A stretch of 64,000 bases of DNA from Campanula takesimana (GCA_026119855.1 JAOWBW010000249.1:372001-436000); one strand, 5' to 3'. Shown: positions 52,201-64,000, counted from the first letter of the stretch. The notes: a model not told the origin generated them from the sequence alone. Program-made: numbers and translations.

Positions 52201-52330
52201 TTAGTTACGAATCAATTACAACGACTGCCCCTTAGTCCTATACTTGTATGGCTAATGGACGAGATTGTTATAAATGACAATAAAATGCGCACGTAAGGGT
52301 TGTCATTTGTGTTATGTTCATAATTTAAAG
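49000..52330 (+). pseudogene. element D pol remnants
   Basis: AT-rich, full of stops. Recognisable traces: an integrase-like region near 49500-50330, an RT active-site trace YVDDILLAS near 51232, and an (AT)n microsatellite at 49260-49297. Not translatable. Confidence 0.6.
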
Positions 52331-52363
52331 GAAAGACTTTGTTTTGCAACCCAAGTGGGAGAT

Positions 52364-52841
52364 CGTAAGGACATGGCTTGCAACACAAGTCGTTTAGACT
52401 TCCATTCATAAAGTTATGATTATAATATTAATTTATAAAGTATAGTTGATAATAAAATGTGTAGAATTCCTGGATATATATTACCTAATTGTGATGGGCA
52501 AAAGGGTAATTTATTATCATAAAGCTTGAAAGGGTGTGGTCCCTAAATGAAATGTCACCAAGTCTACTATATAAAGGGCATTCCATCAACCTTTTAAGAC
52601 TACTCCATTTTTTTCATTAGTACTCTCTCCATAAATCTTCATTAAGTGTTAAAGAAGTAAAAGAGGAAAGACATTCATCATTTAAAAGAGCATTCACCCT
52701 ACTTGTTCTTCATCTTCATTTCTCCCTATCATCATCTATGGATTCAACAGGTATTGTTCTTAAACGCTTCCGCTTCATCTCTTCCTCAATCCTATTCTAA
52801 ACTGAGCGAGACATTCAGGGTTTTATCAAATTGTTCCAACA
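52364..52841 (+). repeat. 3' LTR of element D
   Basis: 478 bp, beginning CGTAAGGACATGG (the expected initial TG is mutated). Confidence 0.9.
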
Positions 52842-53163
52842 CGAGTTCCTATGGAGTTTTATCATTGTCGAACCTATTATAACGAATGATATTTTGCTTT
52901 TACAAGTTGATGTTGCAATCTTTCATAGACGTCCGTGCGTCATCTGGTAGTTTGCTTGCTATAGACGTCCTTGCGCCATCTGGTAGTCCTCTTGCCATAA
53001 GAAACTGTGGGTTCTCCACAATTTCTCCCAATGGATAATCGAACCCAGGACCTCCCCTTCGAGGGAAGCCTTACTCATCCACCCGATACCTCTCGGCCAA
53101 AAGACCATTGGTCTATTCAGCTATTCTAGATGCGTCAGTTAGATACATTTCTCTTAATGTATA

Positions 53164-53417
53164 CTCCCTCCGTCTCATTTTAAAGTTCAAAATTTTTTAT
53201 TTTGGATTTTCGTTTAAAACTTCAAAACCTGAAAGGAAAGATTTTTATATTTCTTTTATTTGTGGCCTCACATGTCATACTCACAACAATTACTCACTAA
53301 TTATTCCTAAACCCACTTTCTCTCTCATACCAAATCATCAACACTCACAACACATCACCGTTCTTCTGAATTCTTGAACCCAAAATTTTTTTAAAGTTTA
53401 AATTGGACAGATAAGAG
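53164..53417. mobile_element. Stowaway-type MITE
   Basis: CTCCCTCCGTCTCATTTTAA at the left and TTAAATTGGACAGATAAGAG at the right, TA-flanked. Confidence 0.75.
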
Positions 53418-53707
53418 TACTACTAACATGAAAGTGGCAGGAGAAGATAAAGTAGCTATAAAGCAACATTTCTTGGAGCCGAGGTAACCATGGTTAGTCC
53501 TACGGTCCCATTGCTATAGATGTGTGCTATTACATGATTTTTTTTTTTATTTTTTTTGAACGCTGCTATTACATGATTTATAAGTTGTGCTTTTGTTGTT
53601 TGTACAGTATTAATATTTTTTATCTGTAATTTCCTTTTTTTTTTAATTTAAATTGATTTAATAATTATTTTCATTTAATTATCACTCCCAACTTCAATTA
53701 AGCATTG

Positions 53708-53932
53708 CTCCCTCCGTCTCAAAGTATATGTCCATCCTCTCATAATAGTAAAGTATGAGAGAGAATGAGTGGGAGATAATAGTAAGTTGATTGGTGTTGT
53801 GAGTATAAAAGTGAGTATGAGAGAGAACGAGTGGGAAGAATAATAAAGATTATTTGCCATTTAAGAAAGTGAACATATACCCTGAGACAGACTAAAAAGG
53901 AAATGTGAACATATACTCTGAGACGGATGGGG
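53708..53932. mobile_element. Stowaway-type MITE
   Basis: CTCCCTCCGTCTCAAAGTAT at the left and ATACTCTGAGACGGATGGGG at the right. A TA follows at the right; the left flank is TG. Confidence 0.78.
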
Positions 53933-54094
53933 TATAATTTTTTTAGCACGAAGGTTAAAAAAAGTGTTGTTAGAATAAGAAATGTAGTAAGAAGGAAGGT
54001 GAAATATAGAATAATAAAGAGATTGATTTTGCAGTGGCGGAGCTAGAAAATTTGTGAAGTGGGCAAAGAAATTATGAGACTATGACTTTACATG

Positions 54095-54834
54095 GTGCTA
54101 TGGTTTGATTCAGTCTTAGGCAAATTGGAAACCTGAACAACTAGTCATCAGTTTGGAAAATTCTCAACCTAAACCGAACCATGAAGAAATTAAAACAACC
54201 AAACCAAAACGCAATGGTTTGGTTCAGTTTGGTTCAAATTGCGTTTCACCAATGTGGTTTAGACCGTGATTCAGACCGCAATCTAAACTGTGGTTAATAC
54301 CATGGTCCAGGCCGTGGTTCAGACCACCATTCAGACTATTGTTCAGACCATGACATAGACTGAACTCGTTATCATATTTGCTTAATTTTTTTAGTGATCA
54401 TGGAGGAAAAGCGAAGGTTACCGGAGAAAGAGGGAGGGATATGGGAGTTACGTTTTAAGAGAAAAGTCGGAAGAAGAAGAATACTATAGGAATAGAGAAG
54501 CCAAAGGAAAAGAACACACTACACAAAGTCAACAATGGAAATTTTTTGATTAACTATGTGTAATGAATATAACAAAAGATGATACTGATATTAAATAAGA
54601 TGCAAAATGAGAGTTAGAAATAGTGTAAGTAATGTAGGATTTTTCATAATTCAAAAATTATATGACTCAACAAACAAATATATAGTTAATATATGAGGTC
54701 TGGTTGTTCGATCTGGTGGTTCAATCTTGCGGTTTGGTCTGGAGTGGTCAGACCACAAATCACTCATGCTTGAAAACCGAATCAAACCACACAGTTTGGT
54801 CCCAAACCACAGTCTGAACTGAACCGCTTACACC
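54095..54834. mobile_element. hAT-like MITE with GGTTCAGACC repeats
   Basis: An 8-bp duplication TTTACATG (54087-54094, 54835-54842) flanks ends GTGCTATGGTTTGATTCAG and CTGAACTGAACCGCTTACACC, which are imperfect inverses. The left part contains a degenerate run of GTGGTTCAGACC/CCATTCAGACT words (54250-54360). Inserted in an older repeat starting near CAGTGGCGGAGCTAG (54034). Confidence 0.75.
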
Positions 54835-54930
54835 TTTACATGGTGCAATATAGATTTGACATAAAGGGGGGCGGGGGCAAAATATTTATGTAGTACGATT
54901 TTTTTCTAACAAAAAGGGGGCGAAATTGGT

Positions 54931-55065
54931 ACTCTCTCTGTCTCAAAATACTTATAGTTTTAAGATTTAGCGCATATTAAGAAAAGCAATCGATGCATGT
55001 TTAATAGACTAAGTTACAAGTAGTGATAAACTTCAATCCTTTAAATGACAAGCATTTTGGGATGG
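54931..55065. mobile_element. Stowaway-type MITE
   Basis: CTCTCTCTGTCTCAAAATAC at the left and AAGCATTTTGGGATGGTGAGAG at the right. Degenerate. Confidence 0.6.
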
Positions 55066-55241
55066 TGAGAGTTATATTTATGATTTTAGTAGTAAAACAT
55101 CACGCTTTCAAAATTTTAAAGGGAAAATTTACAATTTTCCAAAACTCAAAGGGGGCAATTGCCCCCTTACTATACTCATATGCCAGTAAAGTGTTGAATA
55201 TTCAATTAGTATAAAAAAATAATGATTGTTTCTTTTATTAA

Positions 55242-56381
55242 GGCTTCGTTTGTTTCGCGTAATTTTTTTTTTTCAGAAAATGATTTCCCGGAAAATGTTT
55301 TCCGGAAAATGACATAAACATGTTTTTGGTTGTTTGATAGATCTAGGGAAAGTGTTTTTCGAAAAATATTTTCATATGAGAAAAATATAATTTAATATGA
55401 GAAAGAAAAAGTAATATGAGAAAAAATTTGAATGGGGGTTGGGGGTGGGATGGGTGGTGTGGGGGTGGTAGGGGAGGTGGGGGGATAGGGGCGAGGCGGG
55501 GGTGGGGGAGGTGTTCAAAAGTAATTTTAATATGAGTGATTTTTTATTTATTTTTTTGGGTGGGTTGGGTTGGGGTGGGGGTAGGTGGATGGTGGGGTAG
55601 TGGGGGTGGGGGAGGTGTTCAAAAATAATTTAAATATGAGTGAAAAGACATTTTTTTTTGGGGGGGGGGGGGGATGGGTGGGTAGGGTGCGGGGTGGGGT
55701 AGTGGGAGGTAGGGGACGTGTTCAAAAATAAATTTATTATGAGTGAAGAGAATTTTTTTTTTTTTTGGGTGGGTGGGTGGTTGGTCGGTTGGGGTAGGGA
55801 GCGGGGGGTATGGGAGTTGTTAGAAAATAATTTAATAAGAGTAATTTTTTATTTATTTTTTTTATTTTTTTTTTTGGGGGGGGGGGCATGATTGGTTGGG
55901 TGGGTGGTGGGGTAGAGAGCAGGAGTGTGGGAGTTGTTAGAAATTAAATTTAATAAGAGTAATTTTTTTATTTTTATTTTATTTTTTGGTGTGGGGGTAG
56001 GGGATGGAGTAGGTGTTGCAAGATGGTTTTAATATGAGTGATTTTTTATTTTATTTTTTTAAGGGTGGGTGTGTGGTGGTGGAGGGGGGAAGGAAGGTAA
56101 GGTAAGGTTAAGGGGTGGGGTGGGGATAGGATGAATGGAGGGGGTGGTGTTAGAGGTGGAGTGGGTAGCGTGGGGTTGTATGGGGAGTTGGGTGTGTGAG
56201 TGATGGAATTAACATTTTCGGGAAAATGACTTACGGAGTAGAAATCCGTAAGTCATTTTACTTAGAAAAGTGGGAAACCCGTTTTCCAGAAAACATTTTT
56301 TCCATCTTTCGGTGCATAACAAATACCAAAAAATGGGGAAAACATTTTTCGGAAGTTGTTTTACGCAAAACAAACGGAGCC
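55242..56381. mobile_element. PIF/Harbinger (Tourist-like) element with G-rich tandem repeats
   Basis: Ends GGCTTCGTTTGTTTCGCG / ACGCAAAACAAACGGAGCC with a 3-bp TAA duplication (55239-55241, 56382-56384). Subterminal TTTTCCGGAAAATG motifs are inverted between the ends. The interior (55430-56180) has about six units of 80-120 bp, each an AATATGAGTGA/AATAAGAGTAA-like word followed by a T tract and a long G-rich run (GGGTGGGTTGGGTTGGGG type). No transposase. Confidence 0.85.
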
Positions 56382-56471
56382 TAATATATTCATATAGTCT
56401 CAAAATTATTGTGAGTGTCTCTTTTAATCTTTTAGTTAGGGATATGTCAAATACTCTCTTTAATGGGCACA

Positions 56472-56877
56472 TGTTATAATATATTATTGTGTGTATGTCC
56501 TTTGAACCGTAAGTTTACAAGATAAGCTTTCACGAAGCTTAATAGGGAAGCTTTGTAAATATCTTCAGGGAAGCTTACTAGGGATTGCTTTGTAAATATC
56601 TTCCGGGAAGCTTATTAGGGAAGCTTGGTAAATATCTTCAGAGAAGCTTACTAAGGAAGCCTTACTAAAGGATAATGTTTGTCTTTATGGAAGCTTACAG
56701 AGGAAGCCAATTTCCACCTATAAATAGTAGGCTCTAGTTTTCATTTCAATACACCTCAGAAGTTCCTAAATTCTATATTTCTCTCTATTGTATACTCTCT
56801 CTATAATAGTCTGGAAATAAAATATTCTCTATTAAGATTCTGTTCTTGGTTCTCCAGTTTTATAACACGTTATCAGC
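56472..56877 (+). repeat. 5' LTR of element E
   Basis: 406 bp. The U3 part has about four copies of a module GGGAAGCTTACTAGGG...TTTGTAAATATCTTC (56523-56655). CCTATAAATAG at about 56718-56728 is a good TATA box. Confidence 0.92.
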
Positions 56878-56981
56878 ACGACTTCGTTCTAGTTCCACAC
56901 CCTGAGCTATAGTTACCGAAGTAGGTACGGTATCTGTAAGATCTACCTAGTCTCATTTCAAGTTATTTCAAAATTTTATAA

Positions 56982-59900
56982 TGTCAAATCTCACAAAACA
57001 TGACTTTATAGCTCTTGATATTACGGGTAAGAACTACTTATTATGGATCTTAGATGCATAAATCCATCTAGATGTCAGGGGTCTGGGAGAAACCATCAAA
57101 AAACGGAAATAATGCCTCTATGTAAGAACGTGCTAAGGAAATGATTTTTCTCCGACACCATGTCCATGAAGAATTAAAAACAGAATACCTCACCGTGAAA
57201 GGTCCACTTGTATTTTGGGACAATTTGAAAGAAATGTATGATCATCAAAGATTTGTTGTTCTCCCAAAAGCACAACACGATTGGATTCATTTACGTTTGC
57301 AGGATTTTAAAACCGTAAGCGAATATAATTTTGCGATGTTTAAAATTACATCACAGTTAAAATTATGTGGGGAAGGAATTACTGATAATGATATGCAAGA
57401 AAAAACGTTCTCCACATTTCATGCCTCGAATATGCTCCTGTAGTAGCAATATCGAGAAAAAGGTTTTAGAAGGTATTCTGAATTGATCTCATGCCTTCTT
57501 GTGGCTGAGCAAAATAATGAGATCTTGTTAAAAATCATGAAGCCCGCCCTACTGGCTCTACTCCGTTCCCTGAAGTGAACGCGAGTATATATGATAATAA
57601 TGGGCGAGACCGAGGACGTGGTCGTGGACGGGGCCGTGAATGTGGTCGGGGAAGATTTTATAATTAGTATCATAATAATAAGCACCTCAATAATGATGGA
57701 AATATCTCTCGCCACCTGAAGTGGAATAAAGAAGATAATAAAGAAAAATCATCAGCTAGACAAACTGAGCAACCGATAAAAGTTGAGAATTTATGTTATC
57801 GGTGTGGAATGAAAGGCCATTGGGCCCGTACCTGTCGTATGCCAAAACATCTTGTTAAACTGTATCAAGCATCAATACTGAATAAAGAGAAAGATGTCAA
57901 AACAAAATTTGTCTACGAAAATGATGATGTGAATCAAGATCCATCTACAAGTACACATCTAGATATATCATAATTTCTCAATCCAGAGGGGGATGATTAC
58001 ATGCTAAATGGTGGAGAGACCCAAATAAATTAAAATATCTAGCTTGTAATATTTTACTTAAGTGTGTTTTATTTCAGTATGTTTTATAACATATTTAACT
58101 TTTGTTTGTAATATAAGTATTGTCTTATATTTTATTTCTCTTATCTTTCTTGAAGAGAATGACTAGCAGGGATGATGATGTGTGTCTTGCAGACAGTGCA
58201 TCAACACATACTATACTCAAAAATAAAAAGTACTTCTCTAAAGTGATAGTAAATGATGCTAATGTTAGTACAATATGTGGTAGTACAAAGTTGATTGATG
58301 GCTTCGGAAGAGCTAACATAGTACTACCAAGAGGAACAAAAATCAGTATCAAAAATGCATTACTCTCAATTAATTCTCGAAGAAATTTACTATGCTTTAA
58401 AGATATTTGTGAAAATGGATATCATATTGAGAGCACTAATGAAGGAGAGATGGAATATTTATGCATTACAAAGACTGAATCAGGTAATAACAGTGTGGTA
58501 GAAAAGTTACCTGTATTTTCCTCTGGACTGTACTATACAAAGATTAGCACAATTGAAGTGCATATGACAGTAAACCAGAAGTTTACTGGTATAAATGGTT
58601 TTATTATATGGCATGACTGGTTGGGGCATCCCGGTTCTAATATGATGTGAAGAATTATTGGAAATTCACATGGGCATCCATTGAAAACCAGAAGATTTTT
58701 CAATCTAATGAATTCTCATGTGCTTCTTGCTCTCAAGGCAAATTGATAATTAAGCCATCACCAGCAAAAGTTGGAGTTGAATCTCTAAAATTTTTAGAGC
58801 GAATTCAAGGTGATATATGTGGAACGATTGATCCACCGTGTGGACCATTTAGATATTTTATGGTTTTAGTAAATGCATCTACTAGATGGTCACACGTAAG
58901 TTTATTATCAATTCGCAACCTGGCGTTTGCGAGATTGCTCGCTCAGATAATTCGGTTATGATCACAATTTTCAGATTACGTGATCAAGACAATTCGCCTT
59001 GATAATGCTGGTAAATTTACATCAGAAGCTTTTAATAACTATTGTACATCTATTAGAATAGATGTTGAACATCCAGTTGCTTATGTTCACACACAAAATG
59101 GTTTAGCTGAAGCATTTATTAAACGAGTTCAGTTAATAGCTTGACCATTTCTTATGAGAGCAAAGCTACCTGTCATAGCTTGGGGACATGTTGTTTTACA
59201 TGCAGCAGCACTTATACGCATCATGCCATCCAGTTATCATAAGTTCTCCCCATTATAATTGGCTTATGGTCAGGAGTCAAATATTTCCTATCTAAGAATT
59301 TTTGGGTGTGCGGTATATGTTCCAATTGCTCCACCACAACGCACCAAGATGGGACCCCAATGGAGATTAAGGATATATGTTGGGTATGATTCTCCTTCTA
59401 TTATAAGATATCTTGAACCATTAACATGAGATCTATTTACGGCACATTTTGCCAACTGTCATTTTGATGAAAAAGTATTCCCAAAATTAGGGGGAGAAAA
59501 TTATAAGCTGGAAAAGGAAATCAAATGAAATACGTTGCAATATCATCTTGATCCTCATACAAAGTAATGTGAACTAGAAGTTCAAAAGATAATCCACTTG
59601 CAAGAAATAGCTAATCAATTGCCAGACGCATTTACTGACCTAAAAAGAGTGACAAAGTCACATGTTCCAGCCGTAAATGCTCCTATACGGACTGATGTCC
59701 CAGTTGGACAATCCGTTAATGAATCTAAACCACGCCTGAAGCGTGGAAGGCCTATCGGTTCCAAAGACAAAAATCCTCGAAAGAAAAAAAAATCAAATTA
59801 TGAGAAAAACCCTGTCGAGGTAAACGAAAATCCTGAAGAGATACATGACAAATCTGATCAAATACTTCCAAAAGAAGTTCAGGTACCTGAAATCATTGAG

Positions 59901-61632
59901 AATGATGAGATGAGATCTCGATCAGTTATGTCAATACTGGAAAAAGATGGAACCGAGAGGAAACAGTTATCGACAATATTTTTGCATATAATATAGCACT
60001 TAATGTTATGAAAAATAACGAGGATCATGAACCTAGGTCTATCGATGAGTGTCGATGCATAAATGATTGGCCAAAATGAAAAGACGCAGTTCAAGCAGAA
60101 TTAAACTCGCTTCAGATTTTCGGACCTATAGTCCGTACACCTGAAGGTGTAAAACCGGTAGGGTACAAATGGGTCTTTGTGCGAAAACGAAATGAATAAG
60201 GCAAAGTAATAAGATATAAATCACGTCTTGTTGCACAAGGATTTTCCCAAAGACCTGAAATTGATTATGAGGAGATATATTCTCCCGTGGTGGATGCAAT
60301 TATATTTTGCTATTTCATTAGTCTGGCAATACATGAAAAGCTTGATATGCGTTTAATGGATGTTGTCACTGCATATTTGTATGGAAGACTTGACAATGAT
60401 ATTTATATGATAATCCCATAAGGATTCAAGATGTCTGATGCATGCAATTCAAAATCCCAGGAAGTTTGTTCTATTAAATTACAAAGATCTTTGTATGGTT
60501 TAAAACAATCAGGACGGATGTGGTATAACCGTCTTAGTGAATACTTGGCAGAAGAAGGATACACGAATGATCCTATTTGTCCATGTATTTTCATTAGAAA
60601 GTCGGTTTCAGGATTTGTAGTAATTGCTGTTTATGTTGATGATCTCAATATTATTGGAAGTCCAGAAGAACTTTCAATAGCTGTTGATTACTTAAAGAAA
60701 GAATTTGGGATGAAAGATATGGGAAAGACCAAGTTTTGTCTTTGTCTATAGATCGAGTACCTTAAACAAGGTATACTTGTCCATCAATCAACTTATACAA
60801 AAAAAGTCCTGAAACGTTTCTATATAGACAAAGCACATCCATTGAGTACCCCAATGGTTGTTCGATCACTTGATGTGAAAAGGGACGTGTTTCGGCCTCC
60901 AGAGAATAATGAAAAAGTCCTTGGTCCAGAAGTACCATATCTTAGTGCAATTGGTGCATTAATGTATCTCACTAATAATACAAGACTTGATATTACCTTC
61001 TCGGTCAATTTATTAGCAAGATATAGTTACAATCCAACCCGAAGACATTGGAATGGAATAAAGCACATATTTTGTTATCTCCGAGGACTACTAAGATGGG
61101 ATTATTTTATTCATATAATTGTGGATCACAGCTTATTGACTATGCAGATGCAGGTTATTTATCTGATCCCCATAAGGCTTAATCTCAGATAGGTTATTTA
61201 TTTACAACTGGATCTACAGCTATATCATGGCGTTCCACGAAACAGACGTTAGTCGCCACTTCATCAAATCAAGCTGAAATTATAGCAATCCACGAAGCAA
61301 GTTGCGAATGTGTTTGGTTAAGATCAATGATTAAACACATACGAGGGACGTGTGGATTAGCTTATAATGCGAAAAGTTAACAACATTATTTGAATACAAT
61401 ACAGCATATATAACTCAACTCAATGGTGGATATTTCAAAGGAGACAGAACAAAGCACATATCACCAAAGTTTTTCTTCACTCATGATCTTCAGAAAAAAT
61501 GGTGAAATTGATATTCAACAAGTTTGTTCAAATGACAATCTTGCGTACTTGCTTACGAAGTCATTACCAACTCCAAGATTTGAGAAATTAGTGCATGATA
61601 TTGGATTGAGGCGACTAAGAGATCTTGAGTAA
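56982..61632 (+). pseudogene. element E gag-pol remnant
   Basis: Gag starts near 56982 (FIALDITGKNYLLW) and is soon stopped; the central gag is open at 57141-57440 (EYLTVKGPLVFWDNLKEMYD). A zinc knuckle CYRCGMKGHWARTC is at about 57796. Protease is open at 58120-58650 with active-site-like DSASTH. An integrase segment is at 58647-58961, a basic linker at 59598-59996, and RT at 60431-60751 with LYGLKQSGRMWYNRL and VYVDDLNIIG. An RT-RNase H trace (LGPEVPYLSAIGALMYL) is at 60842-61192 and the C-terminal end at 61423-61632. Numerous stops and shifts make all of this nonfunctional. Confidence 0.88.
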
Positions 61633-61895
61633 TGTTTTATTCAGGGGGAGTATCCAGAAGATACTAAGATTACATTGTACGCTTTTTCCTTCGTGCGAGG
61701 TTATTTGTCCCACTGGGTTTTGTTACCCGCCAAGGTTTTAACGAGACAACGAGTGATTGAAAGTTGATTGAAAAGATTGTTCGTTGTATTCTTTTCCTTG
61801 GAGATTATTTTTCCCACAGGGTTTTTGCTCGGAAGGTTTTTAATTAGGCAACACGTGCAACACAAATATCTTAGCAGCGGACATCCAAGGGGGAG

Positions 61896-62244
61896 TGTTA
61901 TAATATATTATTATGTGGATGTCCTTTGAACCGGAAGTTTACAAGATAAGCTTTCGCGAAGCTTACTAGGGAAGCTTTGTAAAGGGAAGCTTACTAGGGA
62001 AGCTTTATAAATATCTCCAGAGAAGCTTACTAAGTAAGCCTTACTAAGTAAGGCTTACTAAAGGATAATGTTTATCTTTATGGAAGCTTACAGAGGAAGC
62101 CAATTTTCACCTATAAATAGTAGGCTCTAGTTTTCATTTCAATACACCTCGGAAGTTCCTAACTTCTATATTTCTCTCTATAATAGTATGGAAATAAAAT
62201 ATTCTCTATTGAGATTCTGCTCTTGGTTTTTCAGTTTTATAACA
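61896..62244 (+). repeat. 3' LTR of element E
   Basis: 349 bp, with fewer AAGCTT-containing modules than the 5' LTR, which explains the 57-bp length difference. Confidence 0.92.
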
Positions 62245-63388
62245 ACACAATATTTAAATAAATTATTGAATTTTGAAAACTTCAAGCTAAACGAACAGGG
62301 CGGGCACAAGGACATTTATGTGGGTGCAACTTCTCTACACTCGCAAAAAATTATTTTCACCCCAATTTATATTACATTACTAAAAGTGCATCTAGTTTGA
62401 GCACAACATCTAGTTTGAGCACAAAGTATTTATGTTTCAATGGTAAGGATACTCTTTTACTCCTAGAAAGATTTCAAAATTATTTTTTGTTAAGTTTATT
62501 TTTAATGTATTTTTAAATTTGCAACTTATGCACCTACTTACTTTTGACTCTGGTCTGTCACCGTAAATGATCATATGGTGTTATTAATATAATAGCTCTA
62601 TAAAATTTTAGAAATCGCTTTGTTCAGATTAAACAACAATGTAATATTCAAAATCTAAATTATGTGGAACGATACAACTACTTTGAGTTAAAAACAATGG
62701 CGTGTATATGCCCGTAAGTTAAAAAATCCTCATTTATATCATTTGAGTACGTGTTCTTGTATTATTACATTTAGTTGAGATGTGTACCGTTTCATAACTT
62801 CTAAATACATGTAAAATATTTGTATGATCATGTAGTGTTTGAGATATAATATAAGCTAGATCGTATATTGTTTGAGAGCTTCCAAAAAATTATATATATA
62901 AAAAAATATATGGCAATGTGTTGTACCAAGCCGTACTCAACACATAAGAAATTCCAAATGCTATTCAGATGGTTGAAGAGTGTTTTTGGTCATGGAGCTT
63001 ATAAATTTGGAAAACATATTTTGAGGTTTGGGGTGAAGTAGACACGTAAAAACAATAAAAACCAAAGCAAATAAACTCAATTTGTGGTATGAGAAATAAT
63101 TGAAGCGGGTAGGGGTTGTGTAAGGGGGAGTGGGGAAATAATAAAGTTATAAAAGTTTGCTACAAAATATGGTTTACAAAATGAGGTATCATAATTGTAT
63201 TAGTGTTTATTGGAGTGTACCGGGTCCACTATCGATGTGGTCAATGAAATATCGCCACCACATCTCGTATCCTTCGTTCTGTAAATTTATTTTGTAACCA
63301 TAGCATTGCCTACGAGTGTTCTTACAAAAAATAGACTCAAACATAAGGGTAATATGGTCAGTTAATGGTATTTTTGGAATAAGCTAAA
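62245..63388. other. intergenic, no gene seen
   Basis: AT-rich sequence between element E and the terminal gene. No MITE termini or credible coding frames are recognised. Confidence 0.55.
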
Positions 63389-63595
63389 ATGGTTGTGCTT
63401 ACTAGCAAGGGGTTGTGTGTAACACAGATCTTACACATTAACCAAACAGAGCCTAAAATTACCACACCGCGTTTGCAAAACAAAGCCCAGTCAGGACCCC
63501 GGAGCTCCATAGTCTCCGTCCAAAGTTATCGGCACAACGACGAGCTATCCACCGGATATCGTTTCTCCGGCTGCCCTCCGTTTAAAATTCCAACC

Positions 63596-64000
63596 ATGGC
63601 GGTAAATTCCACCATCACCACTCTCTCCAGATCGCTTCTCCATTTCTACCGGAATATTTACAGTTCTCATAATTGAAATACAGTTTTATTTTTTTGATAA
63701 AGTTTACCACTGAATTTTGAACTACTCACAGTGTTTCCATAATTGTTGTGATTGCGCGCAGGACTCCGCCGGGACGACGCTAATGGATCTGATAAGTTCG
63801 GACCCGTCTCCAAAGTCCGCACCTCCGCCTCCTTCTCAGTCGCCGGCGGCTGTATATCACCCGCCACCTAGTCCATTGCCAAAGCCGGCGGCGTCGACGA
63901 CGGATCGGAAATCGAAGAGATCGACTTTGATGCAGATCCAAAGCGATACAATTTCTGCTGCCAAAGCGGTCCGGAGTAACATCATGCCTCAGAGACCCAG
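63596..64000 (+). CDS. unrecognised gene, first two exons (partial)
   Basis: Exon 1 is only ATGGCG (63596-63601) before a GTAAAT donor. Exon 2 starts at 63762 after GCGCAG and runs off the window. The encoded start reads MADSAGTTLMDLISSDP, then a Pro/Ser-rich stretch and KSKRSTLMQIQSDTISAAKA near the end. GC-rich codon use and the sharp rise in GC support real coding sequence. I do not recognise the family. A longer open frame from 63389 also covers this ATG, but it would read through the donor to a stop and looks like 5' UTR. Confidence 0.65.

Larger units (their letters stand above)
46772..52841 (+). mobile_element. decayed Ty1/copia LTR retrotransposon D
   Basis: LTRs at 46772-47247 and 52364-52841 with few differences, ending TTGTTCCAACA. 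The 5-bp duplication CGAGT is at 46767-46771 and 52842-52846. The primer-binding site TTGGTATCGGAGC lies just inside the left LTR, and the polypurine AAGTGGGAGA precedes the right LTR. The interior has a gag fragment and heavily degraded pol traces, including YVDDILLAS near 51232. The LTRs look much better preserved than the pol, which suggests an already defective element that was moved in trans. Confidence 0.93.
56472..62244 (+). mobile_element. decayed Ty1/copia LTR retrotransposon E
   Basis: LTRs at 56472-56877 and 61896-62244 begin TGTTATAATATATTATT and end GTTTTATAACA. Flanks GCACA (56467-56471) and ACACA (62245-62249) are a 5-bp duplication with one change. CGTTATCAGCACGAC follows the 5' LTR, and the polypurine CAAGGGGGAG precedes the 3' LTR. 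The interior order is gag, zinc knuckle, protease, integrase, RT with YVDDLNIIG, RNase H, with many stops. Old and inactive. Confidence 0.93.

Noticed and set aside
54034..55199. Possible older element beginning CAGTGGCGGAGCTAG and ending near GGGGGCAATTGCCCCC
   Set aside because: Termini are suggestive of a common plant repeat, but no inverted ends or target duplication could be fixed, so it is not listed as a separate feature.
63389..63676. 95-codon open frame upstream of the terminal gene
   Set aside because: Runs through the GTAAAT donor after ATGGCG; the spliced frame into 63762 gives better coding sequence.

Overview
The window is plant nuclear DNA, most likely from a eudicot. The genes have short exons, GT-AG introns and long AT-rich introns. 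There are dozens of Stowaway-type MITEs ending in CTCCCTCCGTCC, several other TIR transposons, and five LTR retrotransposons. I cannot name the species.

Host genes, left to right. (1) 1-6941 (+): the last two exons of a Raf-like MAPKKK (STY/HT1-type protein kinase), split by a 6.3-kb intron holding a hAT element with a Stowaway and a hairpin MITE nested inside it. (2) 9509-32553 (+): a complete starch-synthase-like gene in 12 coding exons, best matching the noncanonical starch synthase SS5. About 130 residues of the usual catalytic domain are absent from the spliced frame. (3) 33722-41128 (-): an m6A-reader YTH-domain (ECT family) gene whose 3' half is present twice in tandem, in units of about 2.68 kb. 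Small indels break the reading frame of both copies at different places. (4) 63596 to the window end (+): the first two exons of an unrecognised gene.

Mobile DNA. Intron 1 of the SS5-like gene (12.9 kb) carries a three-element nest: an old Ty1/copia element A (10261-22161), a very young copia element B inside its pol (12125-16795, identical LTRs as read), and a young non-autonomous, gypsy-derived element C in antisense inside its reverse-transcriptase/RNase H region (19537-21295, one LTR difference seen). All three have clean 5-bp target-site duplications. From 41.4 to 63.4 kb is a gene-free, repeat-rich interval. It contains a MULE foldback element, a PIF/Harbinger element with a nested hAT, a GTTAC-rich TIR element, a decayed copia element D (46772-52841) with an unusual palindrome array in its leader, a hAT element, a PIF/Harbinger element with G-rich repeats, and a decayed copia element E (56472-62244).

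The strongest signals are the nested retrotransposons with readable boundaries, the incomplete catalytic domain of the SS5-like protein, the tandem ECT duplication (possibly an assembly artefact), and TIR elements that seem to carry pieces of gene-like, 5'-UTR-like sequence. I saw no tRNA, rRNA or CRISPR features. I did not find a clearly new biological system.
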